The notes under the pieces were generated by a model, which saw only the letters and a program-made list of their open reading frames with translations, had not been told where the DNA came from and did no database searches. From JACPDD01 sp040900105 (GTDB taxonomy: Bacteria > Patescibacteriota > Microgenomatia > Levybacterales > UBA12049): a stretch of 64,000 nt of DNA. Positions within the stretch are counted from its first letter, which is position 1. Each line of letters begins with the position of its first letter. Below, one piece after another: positions 17,290-26,020 of this stretch. A program made the translations under genes and the position numbers. Where the stretch lies: contig JBBDZP010000053.1 in assembly GCA_040900105.1 (NCBI GenBank), positions 1 to 64,000 of the forward strand, read 5' to 3'.

Positions 17290-19362
17290 CTACTTAAATC
17301 CGTAAATTTTAATATTCTCAACAATCTTAAAACATGAATTTTCATCGTAGAAATTGATTCTTATATATTTAATGTTTTTATTTGCGAAATAATATATATA
17401 TTCATTATTCTTCTGATATGTCGGAAAATAAAGTAAGACTCCTTGATCAGAAAGACTGTAATCAAGAACATCCCATGAGAGATTGTCCTCTGAAACCTCT
17501 ATGGAACCTTCTTTTTCCTTAGCACATTCTCCGCTGAATCTTAATCTCATTTCTGTCATGTAATAATTTTTATCAAGCTCAATTGCCAGAGTATTTTCTT
17601 CAAGATGGTGCGACGGGTTCTCCTGCAATAAGAATGTGTCCTTGTACTCCTCTCGGGTATGTTCTGTGTCATTTTTCCATATCTTTAAAATTGACACGCC
17701 ATCTACATCAACTTGATAAACCGGAATTAAAAAATTATTCAGATACTGTAGGAAGTATTCATCTTCATATCCGCTATTATGTGTCAGGCCGATAATATAT
17801 TCTCCTTTTCTTTGCATGGCGCTTCTGTAAAGATTTGAATGAGCGATATCCTCTCTAAATAGAGTCTCCGGAATATTTGCCCCCGATCCAAAATTAATTG
17901 CTACTTTAGCATTTTTTTCCGCATTCGCGTTTATCCAGCGGACCGCTTGTCTGTATGGATTACCCATGCTATCTCCCCAACCTGGCAGACTTTTATCTCT
18001 TGCTCCCTTAAGTCCTCCAATAATAGGATTAAAATAAACATCTTCATTAGGATGAATTGATATAAGCTTAAAAGTTATGGGAAGAAATGTAAGAATGATA
18101 ACAAATTGCAGTAGAAATAATGGCTTAATAGCTAGATGGCTAAATAGTTTTGATTTTCTAACAATGTAGCTATGCAATACGGTAACCATGTAACTTGCTC
18201 CAATTCCACAAAGAATTGCCATTGCCGGAATATATTCCATAATTTGCCTTACTCCTCCATAGATGCCAGCATTAGGTATAGAAACTCTAAGTATTGGAAA
18301 GAGAAACCAGAGTAATACAAGAAGGGAGAACTTTTGCTTCTCTTTAATTCCCTTAGTAAATATATAAAATATTCCCAATGAGGAGAAAAATAGCATTACC
18401 AAAGGAGTCGTGTACAAAACCAATTGCACAGCATATGTATTAATTCTAAAAATCGTTAGAAATCTTGGATCAAAACCAGTGTCAATGCCTATACCCTTAT
18501 AATAACCTACTACATCCATAAACTTTTCTATTGGAGATGGCCATAGAAAAGGCCACGATGCAACAAAGATTGAAGACGCAACTGCTATGTACAAGAAAAG
18601 GGAAGGGATAAGGAAAGTGAATTTTTTTAGTTTCTGTCTGAATGAATACAGATAAATGAGCGTCCAAGGTAAAATTATAAAAGGCAAAAATACTGCATTA
18701 AATTTTGTACCCCATGCAAATCCAAAAAATACAGATGAGGCAATCATCCATTTAATGCTTCTTCTTGTTAAGCCTTCATAGAAGGCGATTATAGTCAATG
18801 AATAGAATACAGTTTCAGGAATATCTTTTATGTTATTATGTGCTTCTCCAAGAAATATTGGGTGCAAAGATAGGGATAGAAAAGCAACAAGTCCTGCAAA
18901 AAAACCCCAGTATTTTGAAGTCCACCAAAAAATTACCCCTACAAGAATTGCAGCAAGAAACAGACTATACACATGGTACGATTCCACATCGCTAATAAAT
19001 CCTAACTTCTGGAAAAGGACCAGATTAAAAAAAGATGCAAAAATGTCCGATAAGGGAGGGTGTCCTCCATCTTTCTCCATAAAAAATTTAAAATTTATTC
19101 CGTTATCCATGTATATGCTTCTCCTGTATATCTCGCTTCTTTCTTTATTAACGGGACTAAAGAACAAGGTATCGTCTTTTTGGGAGTACTTGGAAACTTG
19201 CGGTAAATCCCTATAATCCTTATTGCCTGTTAGGAAGTAATGTAAATATGCTTGCCCTCTATAAAAATGCGTTGCCTCATCCCAATTTGGATTGTAATGA
19301 GGCAATACATAAAGACCAGCTATGAAAAACAGAAAGCCAAAGATAAGTGCAGTTTTTTTCAT
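17290..19362 (-). CDS. GT-C glycosyltransferase with extra C-terminal beta-rich domain
   Basis: A 690-residue paralogue of the 53-1705 protein. It shares NWDEATHFYRGQAYL (D28-E29 as probable catalytic acids), NIKDIPETVFYS and AWGTKFN, about ten helices, and the soluble segment ending ILKIWKND. Beyond the point where the paralogue stops it has about 125 extra residues (566-690) rich in beta-forming sequence, with MRLRFSGEC, IEVSEDNLSWDVLDYS and IKYIRINFY, resembling a discoidin/F5-8C sugar-binding sandwich. That domain call is by pattern only. It has its own promoter at 19424-19453. Confidence 0.85.
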   Translation of the reverse strand: MKKTALIFGFLFFIAGLYVLPHYNPNWDEATHFYRGQAYLHYFLTGNKDYRDLPQVSKYSQKDDTLFFSPVNKERSEIYRRSIYMDNGINFKFFMEKDGGHPPLSDIFASFFNLVLFQKLGFISDVESYHVYSLFLAAILVGVIFWWTSKYWGFFAGLVAFLSLSLHPIFLGEAHNNIKDIPETVFYSLTIIAFYEGLTRRSIKWMIASSVFFGFAWGTKFNAVFLPFIILPWTLIYLYSFRQKLKKFTFLIPSLFLYIAVASSIFVASWPFLWPSPIEKFMDVVGYYKGIGIDTGFDPRFLTIFRINTYAVQLVLYTTPLVMLFFSSLGIFYIFTKGIKEKQKFSLLVLLWFLFPILRVSIPNAGIYGGVRQIMEYIPAMAILCGIGASYMVTVLHSYIVRKSKLFSHLAIKPLFLLQFVIILTFLPITFKLISIHPNEDVYFNPIIGGLKGARDKSLPGWGDSMGNPYRQAVRWINANAEKNAKVAINFGSGANIPETLFREDIAHSNLYRSAMQRKGEYIIGLTHNSGYEDEYFLQYLNNFLIPVYQVDVDGVSILKIWKNDTEHTREEYKDTFLLQENPSHHLEENTLAIELDKNYYMTEMRLRFSGECAKEKEGSIEVSEDNLSWDVLDYSLSDQGVLLYFPTYQKNNEYIYYFANKNIKYIRINFYDENSCFKIVENIKIYGFK

Positions 19363-19489
19363 TTCAAGACTCAGCGGGGAAAGACATTGTGGCGCTAGTG
19401 CTCTTTCTGTAGATCATTAAATCATAATACCACAACATTCTTTTGGAAAACAAGTTTTTATGTTAAAATTGACAATAAGGTACAACCAT
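19363..19489. promoter_or_regulatory. Divergent promoters with extended -10 elements
   Basis: A 127-nt divergent spacer. Minus strand: TTGTTT (19453-19448), 18-nt spacer, TG-G-TATTAT (19432-19424), giving a leader of about 55 nt to the ATG at 19362. Plus strand: TG-T-TAAAAT (19461-19469), then Shine-Dalgarno AATAAGG (19474-19480), 9 nt before the ATG at 19490. Both -10s are of the extended TGn type. Nothing else was recognised in the spacer. Confidence 0.55.
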
Positions 19490-20215
19490 ATGAAAACAAG
19501 CACTTCCAACTATTGGAATAAAATCGGAGAATCTTACGCTTCGGCCTGGAGTTATAATGGAAGGCAATACGTTTCCGATCAAGAACTACAATTTTTAAAA
19601 AATTCTATTAAAAAATATTTAACCAAAAAGGAACATGCGGTCAAAGCGCTCGATTTAGGTTGCGGGGCGGGGAGAATACTTTCCGCACTAGAGAACGTTA
19701 AAACAATAGATACTCTTATGGGCATAGATTTTTCTGATGAGATGCTTCTCTATTGCAAACAAAGATTTATAAATTCAAAAAAAATAAAAAAGCTCATTCA
19801 TCATGATATCTCAAAAAAACTCCCATTTCAAAATGAAACCTTTGACGCTGTCACAAGCTTTCGGGCAGTTAAGTATAATATGAATTGGAAAGATATCATA
19901 AAGGAGTGCGAACGAATCCTTAAAAAGGGCGGTATATTCATTTTTGATATGCCAAATATAAATTCGATCAACCGACTTTCAAACATCGAGGTAGCTATAC
20001 ATAAAACTACACTCAAAGAGCTGAAGCAAACGCTTGAAAAAACTGGTTTTGAGATTATGGAAATCAAAGGCGGACCTATCCTCCCAGGATTCCTTTACGA
20101 TACAATTAAAGGACCCATTCTTAATGGGGCGATATCCGGTGAAAAGTTTTTTAAAATAATTTTTGGAGAAATATTTTTATCGCGCTTTATTTATATTGCT
20201 TGCCGTAAAATTTAA
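19490..20215 (+). CDS. Class I SAM-dependent methyltransferase
   Basis: A 241-residue methyltransferase (Methyltransf_11/25 type). Motif I is ALDLGCGAGRI (about 53-63), the strand-2 acid is in MGIDFSDEM, and FDAVTSFRAV is motif II/III. The start at 19490 has AATAAGG upstream, whereas the in-frame ATG at 19460 lies inside the -10 region. It is a single-gene unit between divergent and convergent neighbours, its stop 1 nt from that of the sulfatase gene. Substrate unknown; probably part of the same surface-glycan locus. Confidence 0.85.
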   Translation: MKTSTSNYWNKIGESYASAWSYNGRQYVSDQELQFLKNSIKKYLTKKEHAVKALDLGCGAGRILSALENVKTIDTLMGIDFSDEMLLYCKQRFINSKKIKKLIHHDISKKLPFQNETFDAVTSFRAVKYNMNWKDIIKECERILKKGGIFIFDMPNINSINRLSNIEVAIHKTTLKELKQTLEKTGFEIMEIKGGPILPGFLYDTIKGPILNGAISGEKFFKIIFGEIFLSRFIYIACRKI

Positions 20216-20216
20216 C

Positions 20217-21536
20217 CTACTTTTTTTCACTTAGTGAATCTATTTGAGCTTGCAGTATGGTTTTCAGCTTAACCAAAATGTTTTTTTGTTTATAGCCGAT
20301 ATTATTTTTCTCTCCTGAATCCTTGGACAAATCATACAGTTCTTCTTTAACAACTTTGGTATTAACAGGAATTGTTTGAAAAAGATCTTCTTCCTTGCCC
20401 TCAAGAGTTTGGATGTATTTATATTTATTAAAAATTACACCTAACTTCCGCCGGCTTTTTTTAATAATATATTGACCAAATAAATTATCGTCAAAAAAGA
20501 CAAAATCCCTCCCTTTCTTAGTAGTTCCTTTAATTAAAGGTAAAAGAGTTACTCCGTCAATTCCTTCTGGCCTATCAATACCAAGTAATTCTAGGATTGT
20601 TGGAAATATATCAATATTTTGGATAAGGGCATTTATCTTTTTAGGAAAAATGGCATTATTATAATAAAAAACAAGAGGAACTTTGACTACGACCTCATAA
20701 GGATCATGATGCGCTATGAAAATATTGTGTTCGGTAAGACTTTCTCCATGATCAGCAGTAAAGATAATAAGGGTACTGTCTAATTCCCCTACCTTCTTAA
20801 GGTGCTCTATTAATCTCCCTATTTCCCCATCCATAAAACTGATTTCGGCATTGTATCTGTCTTCAATTGAGTTAAAAAGGTACGGGCGCAAGCCTTTAGG
20901 TCGTATATATGGAGAATGAGGATCACGAAAATGAATATAAAGAAATAATTTTTTATCCTTGTATTTATTAATAACTTTTATTGCATCATCTATCATGGCA
21001 TCAGCAGGATCCCGTGGAACTACTACCTTTGAAAAAAAACAATAGTAAAAACGCACAAAAAGGTCCCGTTTCAAAATCCTGATAGACAAAGCATCCAGGT
21101 ATCGTAAATATTCAAGAAATTGAATGTTTTTACCGGCAATCTTTTTTTCATCTATATCCTTAACAACCTTCCCGCTATAATAGGCAAATCCTCTTTTGTG
21201 CCATCTCCCGAAATAATCGATAGCTGCCGTCTTAAAACCATTTTTTTGTAAAATTTCAGAAAGAAATGGAATTTTTTCTAAATTTCGCTCCTGTTCTTTA
21301 ATAATCCATTTGCCATGACTAATAAGTCCAGTCGATATAGGATACCGTCCTGTCATAATCGCAGTAATTGAAGGATCACTTTTTGTGATAGAAGTATATG
21401 TATTTGCAAATACTGATCCTTTTTTACCTAAACTATCTATCACGGGGGTGGGAGAAGGATTTGCCCCATATAATCCAACATTTTTAGCTCGGAGCGTATC
21501 GGCGATAATAAAGATGATTTTTTTTGGTTTCCTCAT
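20217..21536 (-). CDS. Sulfatase/alkaline-phosphatase-fold protein with altered active-site motif
   Basis: A 439-residue protein of the sulfatase superfamily: IIFIIADTLRAKNVGLYG (metal-site D13), the nucleophile region KSDPSITAIMTGRYP, HFRDPHSPY and TADHGESLTEHN for metal and substrate ligands. In sulfatases the nucleophile motif is C/S-x-P-S-R; here it is S53-D-P-S-I, with the Arg replaced by Ile, so formylglycine maturation is doubtful. It could instead be a phosphohydrolase or a transferase such as a phosphoethanolamine- or glycerol-phosphate-type enzyme. No signal peptide or membrane helix is seen, so it looks cytoplasmic. Last gene of the 20.2-30.8 kb minus-strand run. Confidence 0.8.
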   Translation of the reverse strand: MRKPKKIIFIIADTLRAKNVGLYGANPSPTPVIDSLGKKGSVFANTYTSITKSDPSITAIMTGRYPISTGLISHGKWIIKEQERNLEKIPFLSEILQKNGFKTAAIDYFGRWHKRGFAYYSGKVVKDIDEKKIAGKNIQFLEYLRYLDALSIRILKRDLFVRFYYCFFSKVVVPRDPADAMIDDAIKVINKYKDKKLFLYIHFRDPHSPYIRPKGLRPYLFNSIEDRYNAEISFMDGEIGRLIEHLKKVGELDSTLIIFTADHGESLTEHNIFIAHHDPYEVVVKVPLVFYYNNAIFPKKINALIQNIDIFPTILELLGIDRPEGIDGVTLLPLIKGTTKKGRDFVFFDDNLFGQYIIKKSRRKLGVIFNKYKYIQTLEGKEEDLFQTIPVNTKVVKEELYDLSKDSGEKNNIGYKQKNILVKLKTILQAQIDSLSEKK

Positions 21537-21551
21537 TTAACTGTCCGTTAT

Positions 21552-22727
21552 TTATTTCCTATATCTTCGAATAATTTCCCTGACCGCGCTGATCACATCT
21601 TTAACATCTTTATCAGTTAAATTCGCACCCAAGGGAAGCGAAATAATTCTTTCACCTATAAATTCTGCATTAGGAAAATCTCCTTTTTTAAAACCAAATG
21701 TTTTCCTATAATAAGGGTGCAAATGAACTGGAGAAAAATGTACTCCAGATCCAATATTTTCATTTATTAAATGTCCGACAAATTCACTACGGTCTATTTT
21801 CATTTTCTCTAAATTAAGTAAAATTCCGTACAAATGCATACCATGGCGAGTATTTGGAGGGGTTGGTGCGGGAATAGTAAGCAGTGGCTCCTCTTTGAAT
21901 GCATTGTCATACATTTCCCAAATTTGACTTCGCCTTTTAAGATTTTTCTCTATTCTTGCCAATTGATGTAAGCCAATGGCAGAAGCTATATCTGTAAGGT
22001 TATATTTAAATCCCAGTTCTACTGCCTCATAAAGGCTAAAATGTTTTACAGAATATCGTTTCCATGCATCCCGAGATAAACCATGAAGACGCAATATGTT
22101 TAGGCGCTCTTCCCATTTTTTATTATTAGTTGTTATCATTCCCCCCTCTCCTGTTGCTAAGTTCTTTGTTACATAAAAAGAAAAAACAGTTGTGTCTCCA
22201 ATTGAACCAATTTTCTTACCTTTATAAATAGCTTCAATCGCGTGAGCTGCATCTTCGATGACAAAAAGATTATGTTTCTTAGCAAGATTCATTACAGCAT
22301 CCATCTCAACCGGTCTGCCGTGTAAATGCACCGGCAGAATTGCCCTGGTTTTGGAGGTTATTTTTTTAGCGATCTCAGCAGGATCTATATTCCAGGTTTT
22401 TATGTCGACATCCGCAAAAACCGGCTTTGCTCCTGCATGAATAATTACATTTGCCGAAGATACAAAGGTCAAAGGAGTAGTAATAACTTCATCTCCGGGA
22501 TTAAGATTGAGCACCTTTAAAGCAAGGTGAAGACCGGCCGTTGCGGAATTAACAGCTATCGCGTATTTTGCCTTTGCATATTTCCTAAACTCTTTTTCAA
22601 AAAGTTCCGTCTTAGGCCCTGTTCCCCACCAACCGGAACGCAACGTGTCAACAACTTCCTTGATCTCTTCTTCTCCAATGAACGGTTTACCAAATACTAG
22701 AAAATTTTTTCTCCTCTTATAACTCAT
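21552..22727 (-). CDS. DegT/DnrJ/EryC1/StrS aminotransferase (ArnB/PseC-like)
   Basis: A 391-residue PLP aminotransferase. FIGEEEIKEVVDTLRSGWWG begins the fold; VNSATAGLHLAL binds PLP phosphate, FVIEDAAHAIEA gives the Asp, and the lysine of YVTKNLATGEGG is the Schiff-base residue. It is 3 nt downstream of a Gfo/Idh-type sugar oxidoreductase, the arrangement used to make 3-amino sugars (WbpB/WbpE-type) by oxidation then transamination. The specific sugar is inferred from context. Confidence 0.9.
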   Translation of the reverse strand: MSYKRRKNFLVFGKPFIGEEEIKEVVDTLRSGWWGTGPKTELFEKEFRKYAKAKYAIAVNSATAGLHLALKVLNLNPGDEVITTPLTFVSSANVIIHAGAKPVFADVDIKTWNIDPAEIAKKITSKTRAILPVHLHGRPVEMDAVMNLAKKHNLFVIEDAAHAIEAIYKGKKIGSIGDTTVFSFYVTKNLATGEGGMITTNNKKWEERLNILRLHGLSRDAWKRYSVKHFSLYEAVELGFKYNLTDIASAIGLHQLARIEKNLKRRSQIWEMYDNAFKEEPLLTIPAPTPPNTRHGMHLYGILLNLEKMKIDRSEFVGHLINENIGSGVHFSPVHLHPYYRKTFGFKKGDFPNAEFIGERIISLPLGANLTDKDVKDVISAVREIIRRYRK

Positions 22728-22730
22728 ACA

Positions 22731-23915
22731 TCATTTTTTCATATTAGAAAGACCATCTTTTTCAAGCTCTTCACACAATGCAATAACTCGCACTGCTTCC
22801 TGATATGTAGTTATAATCTTCTCTTTACCCAAAATAGTAGATATAAAATTATCCATTACATACTGACAAGCGTAATCATGATTATAAACGGTAAAGGGGA
22901 AGCGGCGGAAACCAAAATCTGCCTCTCGCATAAATAGTAATGACAACTTGCTAAAAGTACGCATATATAAACTTGTTGCAAAGCTTAAGGTACGCATATA
23001 TAGATTTATTGCAAAAGATAGTGGTTTTCGGGGAAATCCAATTTTAGTTTTTGTAATAATCATCTCGGTGTCAAACCAACCACTATCGCCAAAAAAGTCG
23101 GCAACCTGCGTGAATCCTTTGTCTCCCGTATATAAAACACCATCGATATACGTACCCTTATCTCCCATAATAATAAGATCATAAACCTGAGGGTAAACAC
23201 AGGAACTATTAACATGAACCTTACCAATTATATTACTTGGGAATCGTAAGAGTATTGTTGCTGAGGTGTACGGAGCTTTATATTCGGTAAACGAATTTTT
23301 TGATACATAGGCGGTACCTTTAACAGGAGTTTCGTTTGTTAAATGCATCAGAAGATCAAGGGGATGACAACCATGTGCGAAAATGAGGCTTTGTCCGTCT
23401 TTTTGTCTCCACTCATCAAATTGATTGAAGCGTTCCCGCATGTCGTGCCAGTAATTGGCCTCTATATAGAATAATTTCCCCAGTGTTCCTTTCTTAATAA
23501 TTTCATGAGCTTTTAAGAATGCGGGAGCACACCTCATCTGGTGGTGTACGCCGAATACAAGGTTGTTATAGCGTTTTATATAAGGACCAAGACGCTTTGC
23601 CTCTGCAAGACTTGCAACCATTGGTTTTTCACTGAGCACGTGCTTTCCGGCTTCAAGAGAGGCAACAATATTATCAAAGTGTAAGTAATCGGGTGTACAA
23701 ACCGTCACCGCATCAACACGATTAAATAATTCTTCACGGCTTTCTACAATGGTTACATTTTCAATTCCTGCAATTCTCTTGGGATCAAAGCCAAAGATCT
23801 CCCCAACATGTGGATTGCGGTTAAGCCTACGGACATGTGCGCGGCCTGCTCCTCCCAAACCAATAACTCCTATTCGCAATTTTTTAGGTTCACTTTTTCT
23901 TCTATTTTGGCTCAT
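22731..23915 (-). CDS. Gfo/Idh/MocA oxidoreductase with internal 11-residue repeats
   Basis: A 394-residue NAD(P)-dependent sugar oxidoreductase. The Rossmann motif is IGVIGLGGAGRAHV; HVLSEKPMV carries the conserved Glu-Lys-Pro. The C-terminal domain has the expected beta-sheet sequence, but near residues 301-333 it contains LSFAINLYMRT, LSFATSLYMRT and a diverged FSKLSLLFMRE, from a 33-bp tandem duplication. This lies outside the catalytic core. The ATG at 23915 is preferred to a TTG just upstream. Paired with the next aminotransferase, it probably makes a 3-keto nucleotide sugar. Confidence 0.88.
   Translation of the reverse strand: MSQNRRKSEPKKLRIGVIGLGGAGRAHVRRLNRNPHVGEIFGFDPKRIAGIENVTIVESREELFNRVDAVTVCTPDYLHFDNIVASLEAGKHVLSEKPMVASLAEAKRLGPYIKRYNNLVFGVHHQMRCAPAFLKAHEIIKKGTLGKLFYIEANYWHDMRERFNQFDEWRQKDGQSLIFAHGCHPLDLLMHLTNETPVKGTAYVSKNSFTEYKAPYTSATILLRFPSNIIGKVHVNSSCVYPQVYDLIIMGDKGTYIDGVLYTGDKGFTQVADFFGDSGWFDTEMIITKTKIGFPRKPLSFAINLYMRTLSFATSLYMRTFSKLSLLFMREADFGFRRFPFTVYNHDYACQYVMDNFISTILGKEKIITTYQEAVRVIALCEELEKDGLSNMKK
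22951..23016. repeat. 33-bp tandem duplication in oxidoreductase gene
   Basis: Two adjacent 33-bp units (22951-22983 and 22984-23016) match at 27 of 33 positions by my count. Both share the core GTACGCATATATA. At 33 bp the repeat keeps the reading frame and gives an 11-residue protein repeat. A third, much more diverged unit at 22918-22950 is suggested mainly by the protein sequence. Confidence 0.85.
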
Positions 23916-23930
23916 CAAAAATTAACACAT

Positions 23931-23947
23931 ACCTTCTATGAGAAGGT
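23931..23947. repeat. Small hairpin before oxidoreductase gene
   Basis: ACCTTCT-ATG-AGAAGGT is a perfect 7-bp inverted repeat in the 69-nt spacer upstream of the oxidoreductase start. On the minus strand no T-run follows immediately, so it is not a standard terminator; it may be an mRNA processing or stability element. Confidence 0.4.
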
Positions 23948-23984
23948 TTAATCCTGCTAGTTTAACAGAACGCTAAAAGGTGCG

Positions 23985-24782
23985 TCAATCTGCAGGTTTT
24001 TCAATAATGTAAACTACAATATTAGAAGTTCTAGAAAAAGGAATCTTTTCGTCCATTTTGTGGACAACATTAAGCGTCATATTAGCAAACTTAGGAAAAA
24101 TTTTAGCTATGGTAAAAAGTGGAAGAAAAAACATAGTGAAAAACGGATATCCCTTTTTCTTAACAAGGACACCACCTGATTTCCTTACAAGCTTATCTAT
24201 CAAATTCCACTCAAACGAAATACCATATGTCTCAACTTTCTTTTTTACTAATATCTTCCTTAGAATAAAAGGTAGGATTCCAAAAAGCTTGATAATGTTA
24301 TCTCCGGTTGTATTTGGTTCTATAATAATAGCCTTTCCGCCCGGCTTTAAAACTCTCAGTACTTCATAAATTCCCAAGTATTGATCTTTTTTCGTACTTA
24401 GATACATTAAAGATACGATGCAGTAAATATAATCAAATGTGTTATTCTTAAATGGTATTTTACGTACATCTGCCACAATTCCCTTACCTCTTTTTCCGAG
24501 CTTTTCATTAAAAAGACTCACAAACGTTTCAGAAATATCTATCCCATATACAAATGCCTCTTTATTCTTATTAACAACCTCAATTGCCATTCTCCCATAT
24601 CCACACCCAATATCAAGACATACGCACTTTACTTTTGGCAGACCCCTTAAAATTTCATCCTTATGTACTTTATGGATATATTCATTAAGCACTGGAGGAA
24701 ATGACTGTTGCATTACCGCTTCTTTTTTATCTTCAAATTTCCTAGCTCTTTCTTCCCAAGCATTTACTAATTTCTTTTTCAT
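23985..24782 (-). CDS. Class I SAM-dependent methyltransferase
   Basis: A 265-residue methyltransferase with motif I VCLDIGCGYGRMA (about 55-66), strand-2 acid in VYGIDISETF, FDYIYCIVSLMYL for motif II/III and VLKPGGKAIIIEPN, a UbiE-like signature. A hydrophobic patch (FPFFTMFFLPLFTIAKIF-like, near 215-235) could be a membrane contact. It lies 6 nt after the GT4 gene and 69 nt before the sugar oxidoreductase. Acceptor unknown. Confidence 0.85.
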   Translation of the reverse strand: MKKKLVNAWEERARKFEDKKEAVMQQSFPPVLNEYIHKVHKDEILRGLPKVKCVCLDIGCGYGRMAIEVVNKNKEAFVYGIDISETFVSLFNEKLGKRGKGIVADVRKIPFKNNTFDYIYCIVSLMYLSTKKDQYLGIYEVLRVLKPGGKAIIIEPNTTGDNIIKLFGILPFILRKILVKKKVETYGISFEWNLIDKLVRKSGGVLVKKKGYPFFTMFFLPLFTIAKIFPKFANMTLNVVHKMDEKIPFSRTSNIVVYIIEKPAD

Positions 24783-24787
24783 TTAAT

Positions 24788-26020
24788 TTATTTTATCCTC
24801 TTTGAACTAATTGCCTTTTCGAATACAAGTGCATATGCCTCTCCTATTTTATCTATAGAAAGTTTCTCAACTGCAATTTTTCTACTTTTTAAGCCCATTT
24901 GTTTACGAAGTTTATTTGATAAAACTAATTTTAACAATGCTGATTTTATTGCGTTAACATTCTTCTGCGGCACAAGAAATCCATTCACTTTATCCGCAAC
25001 GGTCATAGAATTTCCTGGAAAATTAGTAGCCACTACCGGCAATCCACATGCCATAGCCTCAAGAAGTGCTACGGGCTGATCATCAATATTTCCTGCTGCA
25101 TCACTGATAGAAGGCATAACAAAAATATCTCCTAAATTATAGTACGAGAGAATTTTATCTCTGCCTATGCTTCCGGCAAATATAGTAGACTTATCTATCT
25201 TCCTTTTTTTAACTATAGCTAAAAGTTCTTCTTTTAAATCTCCCTCTCCAACTATAACCAATTTGACATTGGCATAGGTTTTTATAATCTCCCCCATGCT
25301 CTCTAGCAAATATTTAAATCCCTTTTTCTCTACTAGTCTTCCAACTGCAAGTATAACCACGTCCTGCTTGTAAAATCCAAAATGTTTTCTAAGATTAGCT
25401 GAAGCACTGTGATCCGATTTATATTTCATAACATCAACAGGATACGGAATTACTTCGCTTCTCTTTATATTTGCGCCTAACTGCTCAACCTTTCTAATAA
25501 ATGTTGGACTGTCTGCAATTACAATAGATGCTTGCTCTGCAGCAAAAATCGCTAATTTTTTGAATAAGATATTCATTCCTGCTACATATACATCCGAACC
25601 GGGAAGCGTTACTACGTATGGAACGCCAGTTAATTTTGAAACAATGGCGGCAATTAAACCGTTTGGAAGAAGCCAGTGAGCAGAAATAATATCGATCTTT
25701 TCTGATTTACAAATAGAAAGTAATTTAAAAATTCCAAAAATAAAAAGAAACGGTGCAATTATATATGCTCTTATTGGGAGCTGGAAGCCTCTTTTTAGAG
25801 TTGAGGAATATCCCAGGTTGTGTAAGAAAGAAGGCCAGATATATTTGTAAGAAATCACCCGATAGGGAAAACTAGCATGCTTCAATCCTTTTATGTATGG
25901 GATAACTACAATTGGATGATTTCCTGCATGCTTAAATCCCAACATTAAAGCGTATAGAAATGCGGCAGTCGACTCATTTTTGCTTTTCGGAAAGGTATGA
26001 GAAAGAACGGCAATTTTCAT
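24788..26020 (-). CDS. GT4 glycosyltransferase
   Basis: A 410-residue GT-B glycosyltransferase. The N-terminal domain has MKIAVLSHTFPKSKNEST and IDIISAHWLLPNGL; the C-terminal donor domain has VILAVGRLVEKKGF, KLVIVGEGDL, FAGSIGRDKI, and the donor loop MPSISDAAGNIDDQPVALLE ending in EAMACGLPVVAT. It is coupled by ATGA to the upstream GT4 gene, so the two probably act in sequence on one lipid-linked glycan. Confidence 0.9.
   Translation of the reverse strand: MKIAVLSHTFPKSKNESTAAFLYALMLGFKHAGNHPIVVIPYIKGLKHASFPYRVISYKYIWPSFLHNLGYSSTLKRGFQLPIRAYIIAPFLFIFGIFKLLSICKSEKIDIISAHWLLPNGLIAAIVSKLTGVPYVVTLPGSDVYVAGMNILFKKLAIFAAEQASIVIADSPTFIRKVEQLGANIKRSEVIPYPVDVMKYKSDHSASANLRKHFGFYKQDVVILAVGRLVEKKGFKYLLESMGEIIKTYANVKLVIVGEGDLKEELLAIVKKRKIDKSTIFAGSIGRDKILSYYNLGDIFVMPSISDAAGNIDDQPVALLEAMACGLPVVATNFPGNSMTVADKVNGFLVPQKNVNAIKSALLKLVLSNKLRKQMGLKSRKIAVEKLSIDKIGEAYALVFEKAISSKRIK

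Noticed and set aside
23931..23947. Hairpin as an intrinsic terminator
   Set aside because: No immediate T-run on either strand and no gene end directly before it in the right geometry; kept only as a small inverted repeat.
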